This document shows positions 36,912 through 44,996 of a DNA stretch of 64,000 nt, in pieces. Where the stretch lies: positions 3,968,001-4,032,000 of the forward strand of contig NZ_CP031417.1 of the NCBI RefSeq assembly GCF_003367395.1. The letters are read 5' to 3'. The position numbers and the translations under genes were made by a program. The notes under the pieces are model-generated. The model saw only the letters and a list, made by a program, of their open reading frames with translations. It was not told where the DNA came from and made no database searches. The number at the start of each line of letters is the position of its first letter. Position 1 is the first letter of the stretch. Origin of the DNA: Pseudolabrys taiwanensis (lineage in GTDB: Bacteria > Pseudomonadota > Alphaproteobacteria > Rhizobiales > Xanthobacteraceae).

Positions 36912-37376
36912 ATGGCACAAGAACTCTCGCGTCCGGCCGATCTCGCCGCGCTGACGACGCTGACCGCCTTCGTGGTCGACTATTGGTACGAAGTCGACCG
37001 CAACTGGGGGCGCAACGCACAGGACTTCTATGTCGATGACGGCGAGTTCGTCATCGGCGACAAGGTCATGCGCGGCAAAGAGGGTGTGGCGGGCTTCTAT
37101 CGTTGGCGGGAATCGCGCGGCGAGCGCACCGCGCGTCACCTCGTCAGCAATTGCCGGCTCTCCGCCCTCGACGGCGACCGCGCCACGTTAGAATGCGTCA
37201 TGTGCCTCTATGCGGCGGACGGCAGGCCAGTGCTGCCGTCGCTGCCCGCTATCATGATCGCGGATGTCGTTGCCGTGTGCGAACGCGGCGCGGACGGCCG
37301 CTGGCGTTTCCGGTCGCACCGGCTGCTGCCGGTGTTCGAAGGCGGCGTGCCGGCAACAATTCCGCCTGACGCTTGA
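36912..37376 (+). CDS. SnoaL/NTF2-like protein
   Basis: This 154-residue protein has a cone-shaped NTF2-like pattern: a first helix ALTTLTAFVVDYWYEVDRN, DFYVDDGEFVIGDKVMRGKEGVAGFYRWR, and C-terminal strands GRWRFRSHRLLPVFEGG. Family members are small isomerases, dehydratases or binding proteins. It follows the solute-binding gene by 21 bases, so it belongs to the same operon. Substrate unknown. Confidence 0.8.
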   Translation: MAQELSRPADLAALTTLTAFVVDYWYEVDRNWGRNAQDFYVDDGEFVIGDKVMRGKEGVAGFYRWRESRGERTARHLVSNCRLSALDGDRATLECVMCLYAADGRPVLPSLPAIMIADVVAVCERGADGRWRFRSHRLLPVFEGGVPATIPPDA

Positions 37377-37435
37377 GGCAAAGCAGTCAGCGCATCAAAG
37401 CGCGAGCGCAGGTTGTGATCTGTTGAACTAGAGCC

Positions 37436-37524
37436 GCTCATTCCCGCGAAAGCGGGAATCCAGCGCGGCACATGAAACGTTCGCCCGTTTGGCCCTGGGT
37501 CCCGCTTTCGCGCTGGCGAACGGA
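37436..37524. repeat. Family-C inverted-repeat element (C1)
   Basis: CATTCCCGCGAAAGCGGGAATCCAG on the left is mirrored by CTGGGTCCCGCTTTCGCGCTGG on the right, with copies of CGTTCGCC/GGCGAACG. It lies between convergent genes. Confidence 0.7.
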
Positions 37525-37613
37525 GCATTGGGCAATTCAACCAAACGAACGATGATACGCGTTAGCGCGCGCTTCGTGGTGCCCATCGAGGCCGACGCAA
37601 GTGTGGACGAGAC

Positions 37614-38072
37614 TTACGTCTCTTTCTTCAAAGCCCGGCGCACCTTGTCCAAGTCCTGCGTCCAGGTATCGACGCGCGCGGCGAGCAGATCGCGCAGGCG
37701 CTGGGCGGCGGCGGGATAACCTTCGAGCGTTTTACGGAATAGATTGCGTGGGACGCGCACGACCGTCGTCGGCTCGCGGGCGATAGCGGTGGCCGGCGCG
37801 ACAGTGTCGGTCAGCAGGGCCAGTTCGCCGATCAGCGCGCCCGGGCCGGCGACGTGCTCCTCGCGTTCGGTGAATGTGCCGGGCTCCAGCAGCAGCGAGC
37901 CTTCCTGCACCAGATAGGCGGCATCGGCGAGTTCGCCCGCGTAGAACAGCACGGACCCGCTTTGCAGATGGCGGGCCTCGGCGCCAATGGCGAGCACCTG
38001 CAGAGCCTGCCGGCCAAGCGCCGCAAACGTCGGAACCTGCTCGAAAAAAGCGATGTCGTCTTCGAGAGCCAT
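37614..38072 (-). CDS. Stand-alone cyclic nucleotide-binding domain protein
   Basis: This 152-residue protein is a CAP-like beta-roll (about residues 12-130): ARHLQSGSVLFYAGELADAAYLVQEG, AGPGALIGELALLTD (phosphate-binding-cassette position) and PTTVVRVPRNLFRKTLEGYP. There is no DNA-binding domain or membrane part; it ends after a helix with KKET. The usual Arg of the cAMP-binding cassette is not obvious, so the ligand is uncertain. Confidence 0.85.
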   Translation of the reverse strand: MALEDDIAFFEQVPTFAALGRQALQVLAIGAEARHLQSGSVLFYAGELADAAYLVQEGSLLLEPGTFTEREEHVAGPGALIGELALLTDTVAPATAIAREPTTVVRVPRNLFRKTLEGYPAAAQRLRDLLAARVDTWTQDLDKVRRALKKET

Positions 38073-38202
38073 CTTACTCCGTCACACCGGGCGTCCGCCG
38101 ACGCGAGGCGGCGGGCGAAACCCGAAAGCCAGACATACTATGAAGTGTATGGGTTTGGCTTCTGGATTCCGGGCGCGGCGCACACCGGAATGACATGGTC
38201 GA

Positions 38203-38889
38203 TCAGGGCACGAGCTTGTAGCCGCCGGCTTCCGTGACCAGGATCTGCGGCGTCGCCGCGTCATTTTCCACTTTCTGGCGCAGACGATAGATGTGCGTTT
38301 CCAGCGTGTGGGTGGTGACGCCGGAATTGTAGCCCCAGACCTCCTGCAGCAGGGTCTCGCGCGACACCGGCTTCTGGCCGGCCCGGTAGAGATAGCGCAG
38401 GATTGCCGTTTCCTTTTCGGTCAGCCGAACCTTGCTGCCTTTCGGATTGAGCAGCAGCTTCGAGGACGGGCGGAAGCTGTACGGGCCGATGTTGAAGACG
38501 GCGTCTTCGCTCGCTTCATGCTGCCGCAGTTGCGCCCGGATCCGGGCGAGCAGGACGGCGAAGCGGAACGGCTTGGTGATGTAGTCATTGGCCCCGGATT
38601 CGAGGCCGAGGATGGTGTCCGAATCCGTGTCGTGGCCCGTGAGCATGATGATCGGCGCCTTGAAGCCCGACTTGCGCAGCATGCGCACGGCTTCACGGCC
38701 GTCGACGTCAGGCAGGCCGACGTCCATGATCACGAGGTCGACCTGGCCGTTCTTGGCGGACTGGACGCCCTTGGTCGCCGTTTCGACGGCCTGCGGCTCG
38801 AATTCCTCGTGCAACGCCAATTGCTCGACCAGCGCCTCGCGCATGTCGGCATCGTCGTCGACGATCAGGATTGTCCGTTTGTTGGGCAT
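38203..38889 (-). CDS. OmpR/PhoB-family response regulator
   Basis: This 228-residue regulator has a receiver domain (DDD acidic pocket in ILIVDDDADMRE, phospho-Asp in LVIMDVGLPD, Lys in YITKPFRFAVLL) and a winged-helix output (about 130-228; VRLTEKETAILRYLYRAG, TLETHIYRLRQKVE, GGYKLVP). ATG 38889 is preferred over an upstream TTG. No histidine kinase is adjacent, so its partner must be elsewhere. Confidence 0.93.
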   Translation of the reverse strand: MPNKRTILIVDDDADMREALVEQLALHEEFEPQAVETATKGVQSAKNGQVDLVIMDVGLPDVDGREAVRMLRKSGFKAPIIMLTGHDTDSDTILGLESGANDYITKPFRFAVLLARIRAQLRQHEASEDAVFNIGPYSFRPSSKLLLNPKGSKVRLTEKETAILRYLYRAGQKPVSRETLLQEVWGYNSGVTTHTLETHIYRLRQKVENDAATPQILVTEAGGYKLVP

Positions 38890-39008
38890 TGGGCCCCTAA
38901 AATATTGGATATTGCTGGTCAATCGCGAAGTAGAGCATTCGGGGGTAAAAGAGCAAGGGTGATCGGCCTTTAGAACTACGTCCTACCCTCACGAATTTGC
39001 GTTATTTT

Positions 39009-39539
39009 ATGCGAAATCGCACATTTTCTCGTTTGATCGTCCGCCGCAAGCCGGGTCACCCCAGCCGTGGATGGCTCACGGCAGGACCATTGTCCCTGCC
39101 TGTGGCGCTCGGTCGTGGCAGCATCAAGGCCAATAAGTTCGAGGGCGACGGGGGCACCCCGCGCGGTCGTTTCCGCCCGCTGCGGCTGTGGTGGCGGGCC
39201 GACAAATTCCCCCGCCCGGCGACCCGCCTGCCGGTGAAGCCGATCCGCCCGGACGATGGCTGGTGCGAGGATCCCGGCGATCGTCATTACAACCGGCCCG
39301 TGAAGGTGCCGGCCGGCAGCAGCGCCGACCGCCTCACCCGCGATGACGGACTTTATGACTTCATTGTCGAGATCGACCACAACACGCGGCCACGTGTTGC
39401 CCGGCGCGGCAGCGCCGTGTTCATCCATGTGGCGCGTCCCGGCTTCAAACCGACCGCCGGCTGCGTCGCGTTGACGACGCCGGCGCTGCGCCGGCTGCTG
39501 GCGCAGCTCGGCCCGCGCACGGAGATCGTGATCGAGTAG
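39009..39539 (+). CDS. L,D-transpeptidase (YkuD) family protein
   Basis: This 176-residue protein has the L,D-transpeptidase core: SIKANKFEGDGGTPRGRF, the substrate region DDGWCEDPGDRHYN and the catalytic His...Cys motif FIHVARPGFKPTAGCVAL. It has no signal peptide or membrane helix that I can see; a Tat-like RLIVRR start is also not convincing. It may make 3-3 peptidoglycan crosslinks or modify related peptides. The first ATG is 39009; a TTG at 38997 is possible. Confidence 0.85.
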   Translation: MRNRTFSRLIVRRKPGHPSRGWLTAGPLSLPVALGRGSIKANKFEGDGGTPRGRFRPLRLWWRADKFPRPATRLPVKPIRPDDGWCEDPGDRHYNRPVKVPAGSSADRLTRDDGLYDFIVEIDHNTRPRVARRGSAVFIHVARPGFKPTAGCVALTTPALRRLLAQLGPRTEIVIE

Positions 39540-39542
39540 CAA

Positions 39543-39650
39543 TCGTCATTCCGGGGCGCGAGCACTTGCGAGCGAACCCGGAATCCAGCCATGAGGTCCG
39601 TGTTCGCTTCTGGATTCCGGATCGCCGCTTATGCGGCGTCCGGAATGACA
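39543..39650. repeat. Family-C inverted-repeat element (C2)
   Basis: GTCATTCCGGGGCGCGAG...ACCCGGAATCCAG and CTGGATTCCGGATCGCC...GGCGTCCGGAATGAC are inverted halves around TCATGAGGTCC-like spacer. It separates convergent genes. Confidence 0.85.
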
Positions 39651-39651
39651 C

Positions 39652-40953
39652 TCAACTCGGATTATCGAGGCTGAACGTGTGCGAGCGGTCGTCGTAGGCG
39701 AAGGCTTCGGCGAAGCGCGCCCAGGCCACCACCGCGCGCATCGTCCGCTCGGCATCTTCTTCCGCCATATGATCTTCCAGCTCGTCGATGAACCGGCGGC
39801 GCGGCGCGACGTGGTGCGCGCGTTCCGTCAGCACGCGCTTGATATGCGCCGCCAGCGGCACGTGCGCGAGAAGCTGCGCCTGAAAGAGCTTCTTGCGGTC
39901 GTCGACGCCCGCCTCGGCGAACTGCTTGCCGTACTCGGTCAGCTTGATATCGCCGCCTTCGATGTCGGCAAAACGCAGGAGCTGCAGCGCCTCGGCGACC
40001 GGAAACAGATCGTCGACTTCCATCTGCAAAGTGCTGGCGATCACCGGCAGGTCGGCCTGGCCGTTATAGGGCGCGCCGGCCACCGCCTCCATGAGGCCGG
40101 ACATCGTGTTGGGCGATACCCGCGGCAACACCATGTCGATGCCCATGCCGGGGAAGCCGCCGGCCACGACGCGCGGCGGCTGTTCGACCGGCCGCGCGGT
40201 GAGCGCGACGTAAATGCGCTCGACCAGATCGCGGAAGGCCGGTTCGAGCCGGCTGCGCGGATGCGGCAGATCGACCTTGATCTCTTCGATGATGTGACCC
40301 GGGTTGCGCGAGAACACGAGCACGCGGTCGCACATCAGCACCGCCTCCTCGATATTGTGCGTGACCAGCACGACGCCTTTGATCGGCAGCCGGCCTTCCA
40401 ACCACAGATCGAGGAAGTCGGTGCGTAACGTCTCAGCCGTCAGCACGTCGAGGGCCGAGAACGGTTCGTCCATCAGCAGAATGTTGGGATGCACGACGAG
40501 GGCGCGCGCGAAGCCGACGCGTTGGCGCATGCCGCCCGACAGTTCGCGCGGATAAGCGGACTCGTAACCGTCGAGGCCGATGAGATCGATGCCGGCGAGC
40601 GCGCGCCGGCGGATCTCCGCTTCGGGCAGGCCGAGCGCTTCCAGGCCGAGTTGCACGTTCTCGAGCACCGTCAGCCACGGAAACAGCGCGAAGGTCTGAA
40701 ACACCATGGCGATGCCGGGCGCGGGGCCGCGCACCGGCTGTCCGTGATAGAGCACCTGGCCGGACACCGGCTGCGCGAGGCCCGAGATCAGCCGCAGCAA
40801 GGTCGACTTGCCCGAGCCGGAGCGGCCGAGCAGGCCGACAATCTCGCCTTCCTTCAGCGTGAGATTGATGTCGTTGAGCACCAGCAGGCTTTCGCCGTCC
40901 GGCTTGGGGAAGGCCTGGCAGCACGATTGGATTTGCAGCAATGCGTTGTTCAT
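39652..40953 (-). CDS. NitT/TauT-type ABC transporter ATPase with AAA-associated C-terminal domain
   Basis: This 433-residue protein has a complete ABC domain (residues 1-260): Walker [17 protein letters not shown]-loop [11 protein letters not shown], signature [15 protein letters not shown] and Walker [13 protein letters not shown]. The extra region (about 285-430) matches the AAA-associated C-terminal domain, a winged-helix-like module that may regulate transport ([25 protein letters not shown]). It follows its permease by 13 bases. The substrate is unknown. Confidence 0.9.
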   Translation of the reverse strand: MNNALLQIQSCCQAFPKPDGESLLVLNDINLTLKEGEIVGLLGRSGSGKSTLLRLISGLAQPVSGQVLYHGQPVRGPAPGIAMVFQTFALFPWLTVLENVQLGLEALGLPEAEIRRRALAGIDLIGLDGYESAYPRELSGGMRQRVGFARALVVHPNILLMDEPFSALDVLTAETLRTDFLDLWLEGRLPIKGVVLVTHNIEEAVLMCDRVLVFSRNPGHIIEEIKVDLPHPRSRLEPAFRDLVERIYVALTARPVEQPPRVVAGGFPGMGIDMVLPRVSPNTMSGLMEAVAGAPYNGQADLPVIASTLQMEVDDLFPVAEALQLLRFADIEGGDIKLTEYGKQFAEAGVDDRKKLFQAQLLAHVPLAAHIKRVLTERAHHVAPRRRFIDELEDHMAEEDAERTMRAVVAWARFAEAFAYDDRSHTFSLDNPS

Positions 40954-40966
40954 GGCGGCTTTCCTT

Positions 40967-42694
40967 TCAGTCGAGCCGGAACTTGCGTTCGGCGTACCAA
41001 TAGAGCGGACGCCAGAACAGGCGATTGACGAGGACCACGTAGAGACTCATCACGGCGATGCCGAGCACGATGCGCGGATAGTCGCCGGCCTCGGTTGCTT
41101 GCGCGATGTAGGCGCCGACGCCGCTCGCTTGCAGTTTGGTCGAGCCCCAGCTTGCGACTTCGGCGACGATGCTGGCGTTCCAGGAGCCGCCCGACGCGGT
41201 GATGGCGCCCGTGACGTAGTAGGGAAACACGGCCGGCAGCGCGATCTTCTTCCACCACAGCCAGCCGCGCACCTGCAGGTTGGTGCCGACGTCGCGCATC
41301 TCCGACGGGATCGCCGAGGCGCCGGCCACGACGTTGAACAGGATGTACCACTGCGTGCCGAGGATCATCAGCGGGCTCAGCCAGATATTGGGATCGAGGC
41401 TGAAGTAGACAATCGCCGAGACCGCGACCGGGAACAGCACGTTGGCCGGAAACGCCGCGAGGAACTGGGCGACCGGTTGAATGAATTGCGCGAGCCGCGG
41501 CCGCGTGCCGACCATGACGCCGAGCGGCACCCAGACTACGGTCGCCAGCGCGATAAGGACGATGACGCGGACGAGCGTGAAGAAACCGAGGAGCAGTGCC
41601 GTGCCCGCATCGGCCCAGGCGATGCTGGTGAACACGAAGTGCGCCACCTGCCATAGGAGCGCGAGCGTCACGACGATGACGAAGCCGTTCCAGAGACGGT
41701 CGGCCCAAGGACCGGTCTTGCGGACAGGCGCCGGCTTTTCATCGCTCCGGCCGGCAAGCGACCACTGAAAGGTACGCCGCCAGACACTGGCCAACGGCGC
41801 GATCAGCAGCGCGACCACGCGCGAGCGGCGCAGCACGTCGAGCACCCATGAGCGTGGCGGCATGACGCCGGCCTGTTGTTCGACACGAAAGCGGTCGGCC
41901 CAGGCGACCAGCGGCCGGAACAGAAGCTGGTCGTAGAGCAGGATCACCGCCAGCATGGCGACGATGGCCCATGTCACCGCCGCGAGGTTCTCTTCTTTGA
42001 TGGCGAGCGCGATGTAGGAGCCGACGCCGGGCAAGGTGACGGTGGTGTCGCCGACGCTGATCGCCTCGGACGCGACGACGAAGAACCAGCTGCCGGACAT
42101 GGACATCATCATGTTCCAGATGAGCTGCGGCATGCCGAAAGGCACCTCGACGCGCCAGAACTGCATCCACCGCGACAGGCGGAACACGCGCGAGGCTTCG
42201 GTGAGCTCGACCGGCACGGTGCGCAGCGACTGGTAGAACGAGAAGGCCATGTTCCAGGCCTGGCTGGTGAAGATCGCGAACACCGCCGCGAACTCCGCGC
42301 CGAGTACGCGGCCGGGCGCGAGCGACATGAAGAAGACGACCGTCACCGAGATGAAGCCGAGGATCGGCACCGACTGCAGGATGTCGAGCAGCGGCACCAG
42401 GATGACCTCGGCGCGGCGGCTCTTGGCCGCCAAGGTCGCGTAGGTGAAGGTGAAGACCAGCGACAGGACCAGCGCGACCAGCATGCGCAAGGTCGTGCGC
42501 GCCGCGTATTCCGGCAGATTTTCCGGGGCCAGCGACAGCGGTGCGGTCTGCAGCTCGGCCAGCGGCTGCAGCAGATGCCGGCTCGCTTCGGAGATGAAGA
42601 CGAGCATGGCCAAGGTGATCAGCACGGCCAGTGCGTCCCATCGCGTGAAGCGCCGGTCGGCCTGTGTAACGGAAATTGGAATGGCGCCGCGCAT
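40967..42694 (-). CDS. Fused (double) ABC transporter permease
   Basis: This 575-residue protein contains two BPD-type permease domains in tandem (about 70-280 and 355-565), each with an EAA-like loop: [21 protein letters not shown] and [23 protein letters not shown]. One chain therefore supplies the whole membrane channel. No solute-binding protein lies nearby, although this class is an importer. [23 protein letters not shown] marks the first helix region. Confidence 0.9.
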   Translation of the reverse strand: MRGAIPISVTQADRRFTRWDALAVLITLAMLVFISEASRHLLQPLAELQTAPLSLAPENLPEYAARTTLRMLVALVLSLVFTFTYATLAAKSRRAEVILVPLLDILQSVPILGFISVTVVFFMSLAPGRVLGAEFAAVFAIFTSQAWNMAFSFYQSLRTVPVELTEASRVFRLSRWMQFWRVEVPFGMPQLIWNMMMSMSGSWFFVVASEAISVGDTTVTLPGVGSYIALAIKEENLAAVTWAIVAMLAVILLYDQLLFRPLVAWADRFRVEQQAGVMPPRSWVLDVLRRSRVVALLIAPLASVWRRTFQWSLAGRSDEKPAPVRKTGPWADRLWNGFVIVVTLALLWQVAHFVFTSIAWADAGTALLLGFFTLVRVIVLIALATVVWVPLGVMVGTRPRLAQFIQPVAQFLAAFPANVLFPVAVSAIVYFSLDPNIWLSPLMILGTQWYILFNVVAGASAIPSEMRDVGTNLQVRGWLWWKKIALPAVFPYYVTGAITASGGSWNASIVAEVASWGSTKLQASGVGAYIAQATEAGDYPRIVLGIAVMSLYVVLVNRLFWRPLYWYAERKFRLD

Positions 42695-42718
42695 TTGTCC
42701 GGGGCTCCGGCTGCAGTG

Positions 42719-43066
42719 TTAACGACCGCGATCGGGCGCGCGGCGAGCGCGCCCGGCATTGATCGCGGGCAACACCCCACGATTATGTATCCGCTGTGTG
42801 ACGGTGGCCGCCGCGCCGCCGCGCCGGCCATAGCAGGGGCTGCGACTTATCGGCTCGTCGGCGACATCGGCCTCCATCGACCACGCGCAGACGAGCCGCT
42901 GCGTCCGCGGATCGAGGTGCCATGCGGCGGCGAGCCGCAGCGGCACGGGCCGGGGAACGATCGTGAATGCTGGGGCGCGGGCGTGTGTTGGCCGCCGCGG
43001 GTGGCGGACCTCACGGCGGGAATCGTCGTTGCGGACGACGACAAATGGCGTGCGTGCGAGCTTCAT
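42719..43066 (-). CDS. Small basic hypothetical protein
   Basis: This 115-residue frame starts at ATG 43066 with GGGAGGTGA four bases upstream, an almost ideal ribosome-binding site. The protein begins MKLARTPFVVVRNDD and has PRPVPLRLAAAWHLDPRTQRLVCAW in two stretches I associate with small Bradyrhizobium proteins; the C-terminal third is Arg/Ala-rich. Function unknown. The region overlaps the promoter zone of the permease gene. Confidence 0.55.
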   Translation of the reverse strand: MKLARTPFVVVRNDDSRREVRHPRRPTHARAPAFTIVPRPVPLRLAAAWHLDPRTQRLVCAWSMEADVADEPISRSPCYGRRGGAAATVTQRIHNRGVLPAINAGRARRAPDRGR

Positions 43067-43377
43067 GGCTCACCTCCCGTCCGGTCCCGATTGACCGCGG
43101 AGGTGAGCGAGCGGCGGGTGCTTAGACCCGACTCCCGTTCAGCCGGAGCGATCGTCCGAGAACGACGTGCTTGATGTGGCTGGACGCCCCGAAGACCGGC
43201 ATGCCGATCGTCGTGGCGCGACTAGGGTAGCTGTCCATTTTGTCCTGACATGAGTTGTTCGAAGAGCCTTCGAACAAAGTGGCCGTACGCCCGCGGTTAA
43301 AGGCTGTCAAGAAAAGATAGCGTATCGCGCCGGTCGACGACGCGCGCGGCGCGCATCGCACGCGCATCGTCGTCCGA
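43067..43377. other. Intergenic region with a perfect inverted repeat
   Basis: These 311 bases hold no convincing gene. TTGTTCGAAG (43255-43264) and CTTCGAACAA (43268-43277) form a perfect 10-bp inverted repeat with a 3-base centre and no T-run, so an operator or a mobile-element remnant is more likely than a terminator. Confidence 0.5.
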
Positions 43378-44745
43378 TCACTTGGTGAGGCGGGCCGACT
43401 GCACGGCTTTCTGAAACAGCGCCGTCATGGCGTCCGCGATTCCCTGCGTCGGGCTGACCTCGAAATAAAGCCCGGGCGAGGCGCAGCTCTGCATGTTCTG
43501 CGCGATCTTGCTGTTCGGCGACGGACCGTACGGGCCTTTGTTGAACGGATCGATCCAGCTCATGTACCAGCCGTTCGTGGGCAGCGCCAAATACGTCGTG
43601 TAGAGCACGGCGATCTTGATGCCGCGCTTCTTGATGGACGTGCAGAGAGAGGGATTCAGCGGCTCCTGGCACCGCGTATATTTTTTGTTGGTCTGCGGAT
43701 CCTGTCCGGCCGTCGTCGGCTGCGTGCAGGCGCCGTTGTCGGCGTCGGCGACTCCGTCGGAGACGAAGAACAGCACCTTTTGCGGCGCGCCCGACGTCGC
43801 GCCGTCGCCGGGCGAGGTGATTTCGCTGTTCATCTGGGTGAGCACGCTGAAATCGGTGTCCGTATCGCTGGCATAGTTTTGATACGGCACGGTCATCAGG
43901 TCGATATTGTTGGCGGCAGTCTTGGCGCTCGACAGGCTCGACGACAGGGAGAATATCCGCGTCAGCCCGGCCTGCTGTGCGGCCGCGCCGAAGGTGTAGA
44001 TCGCCATGCGAAACTGGTTGGATACCGTCTGGCTGGTGCTGGCGGTGTCCATGAGTTGTTGGGTCGCGCTGCGCACCACGTCGACGCGCATCGTCACACC
44101 GAGTTTTTTAGCCAGCCCGTAATAATCGTTCGGCGCCGCATCCATCTGGTGGCAGGCGAAGGCGCATTTGTCCGACGTGTTGGACACCATCTTGGAGACA
44201 TCGGAGGGCGTCGCGCCGACGCCCATCGACGGCGTGTTGTCGAGCAGCAGATAGAAGTCGATGTAGCTCGGCAAGGCCGACGCGGCGGTCGACGAGCCCC
44301 TGACGTCGAGCGAATTGATGTTGGCGATGCTCATGAACGACGTGGGCACGGCGGCCTCGTAGTTCACGATGGAGTTGCGGCCGAGCGAGCTGTCGCTGAC
44401 GGACACCGATACGGTGCTGCCGGTGACGCCGGCCAGCGACGCGACCTGTGCCTTGAAGAAATTGATCGCATTCGTCTGCGCCGTTGTTGCCGACACCGAC
44501 AGCGACGCTTTGTTGACGGCCAAGAGCGCCGCCGCGTCGGCATAGGCATCCAATGCCGCTTTGGTTCGGTTGGCGACGCTGTAGTCGATGGCGGCGCCGA
44601 CCGCGAACGCAAGCGGCAGCAGCGCGAGCCCGAATATGATGGCCACGTTGCCGCGCCGGTCGCGACCGAAACGGCGCGTGTGACGGCGTAGCAATCTCAG
44701 GACGGTATGCGGGAGTGATATGTCGGGAAAGTAGCGGCGAGGCAT
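43378..44745 (-). CDS. TadG-like protein with von Willebrand factor A domain
   Basis: This 455-residue protein has an N-terminal Flp-pilus TadE/G-type helix (RDRRGNVAIIFGLALLPLAFAVGAAIDYSV, in two parts) and a vWA domain from about residue 160 with a MIDAS-like DNTPSMG, where Thr replaces the usual first Ser. Four Cys in the later half may form disulfides. No other tad or cpa genes are nearby. ATG 44745 begins MPRRYFPDISL; an upstream start is less likely. Confidence 0.85.
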   Translation of the reverse strand: MPRRYFPDISLPHTVLRLLRRHTRRFGRDRRGNVAIIFGLALLPLAFAVGAAIDYSVANRTKAALDAYADAAALLAVNKASLSVSATTAQTNAINFFKAQVASLAGVTGSTVSVSVSDSSLGRNSIVNYEAAVPTSFMSIANINSLDVRGSSTAASALPSYIDFYLLLDNTPSMGVGATPSDVSKMVSNTSDKCAFACHQMDAAPNDYYGLAKKLGVTMRVDVVRSATQQLMDTASTSQTVSNQFRMAIYTFGAAAQQAGLTRIFSLSSSLSSAKTAANNIDLMTVPYQNYASDTDTDFSVLTQMNSEITSPGDGATSGAPQKVLFFVSDGVADADNGACTQPTTAGQDPQTNKKYTRCQEPLNPSLCTSIKKRGIKIAVLYTTYLALPTNGWYMSWIDPFNKGPYGPSPNSKIAQNMQSCASPGLYFEVSPTQGIADAMTALFQKAVQSARLTK

Positions 44746-44996
44746 TGTCTTACACGGGCGGGACGCGTCGTCGCGGCCGTGTATCACAGTAAGACCTAAG
44801 GCAATGTTAGGCGCCGGTCGGGCCGCGTCGGGTCCGAACGCCTCGGCGGCAGGCAAATGTTACCGCAGCGTAATCCTTATTTAAGCCTGATGTGACGAAG
44901 GGTACGGCGTAATAACCACGTAAACTGTTCGGACATTGCTTGAGCGCAAGTTTGCCCCCGCACTGTCACGCGACACTTCGCCGCCGAGAACCGCAC

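Noticed and set aside
43226..43260. Possible end of an insertion sequence (CTGTCCATTTTGTCCTGACA).
   Set aside because: No transposase, matching opposite end or target duplication was seen.
43255..43277. LexA (SOS) box.
   Set aside because: Alphaproteobacterial LexA sites are direct GTTC-N7-GTTC; here the halves are inverted with other spacing.
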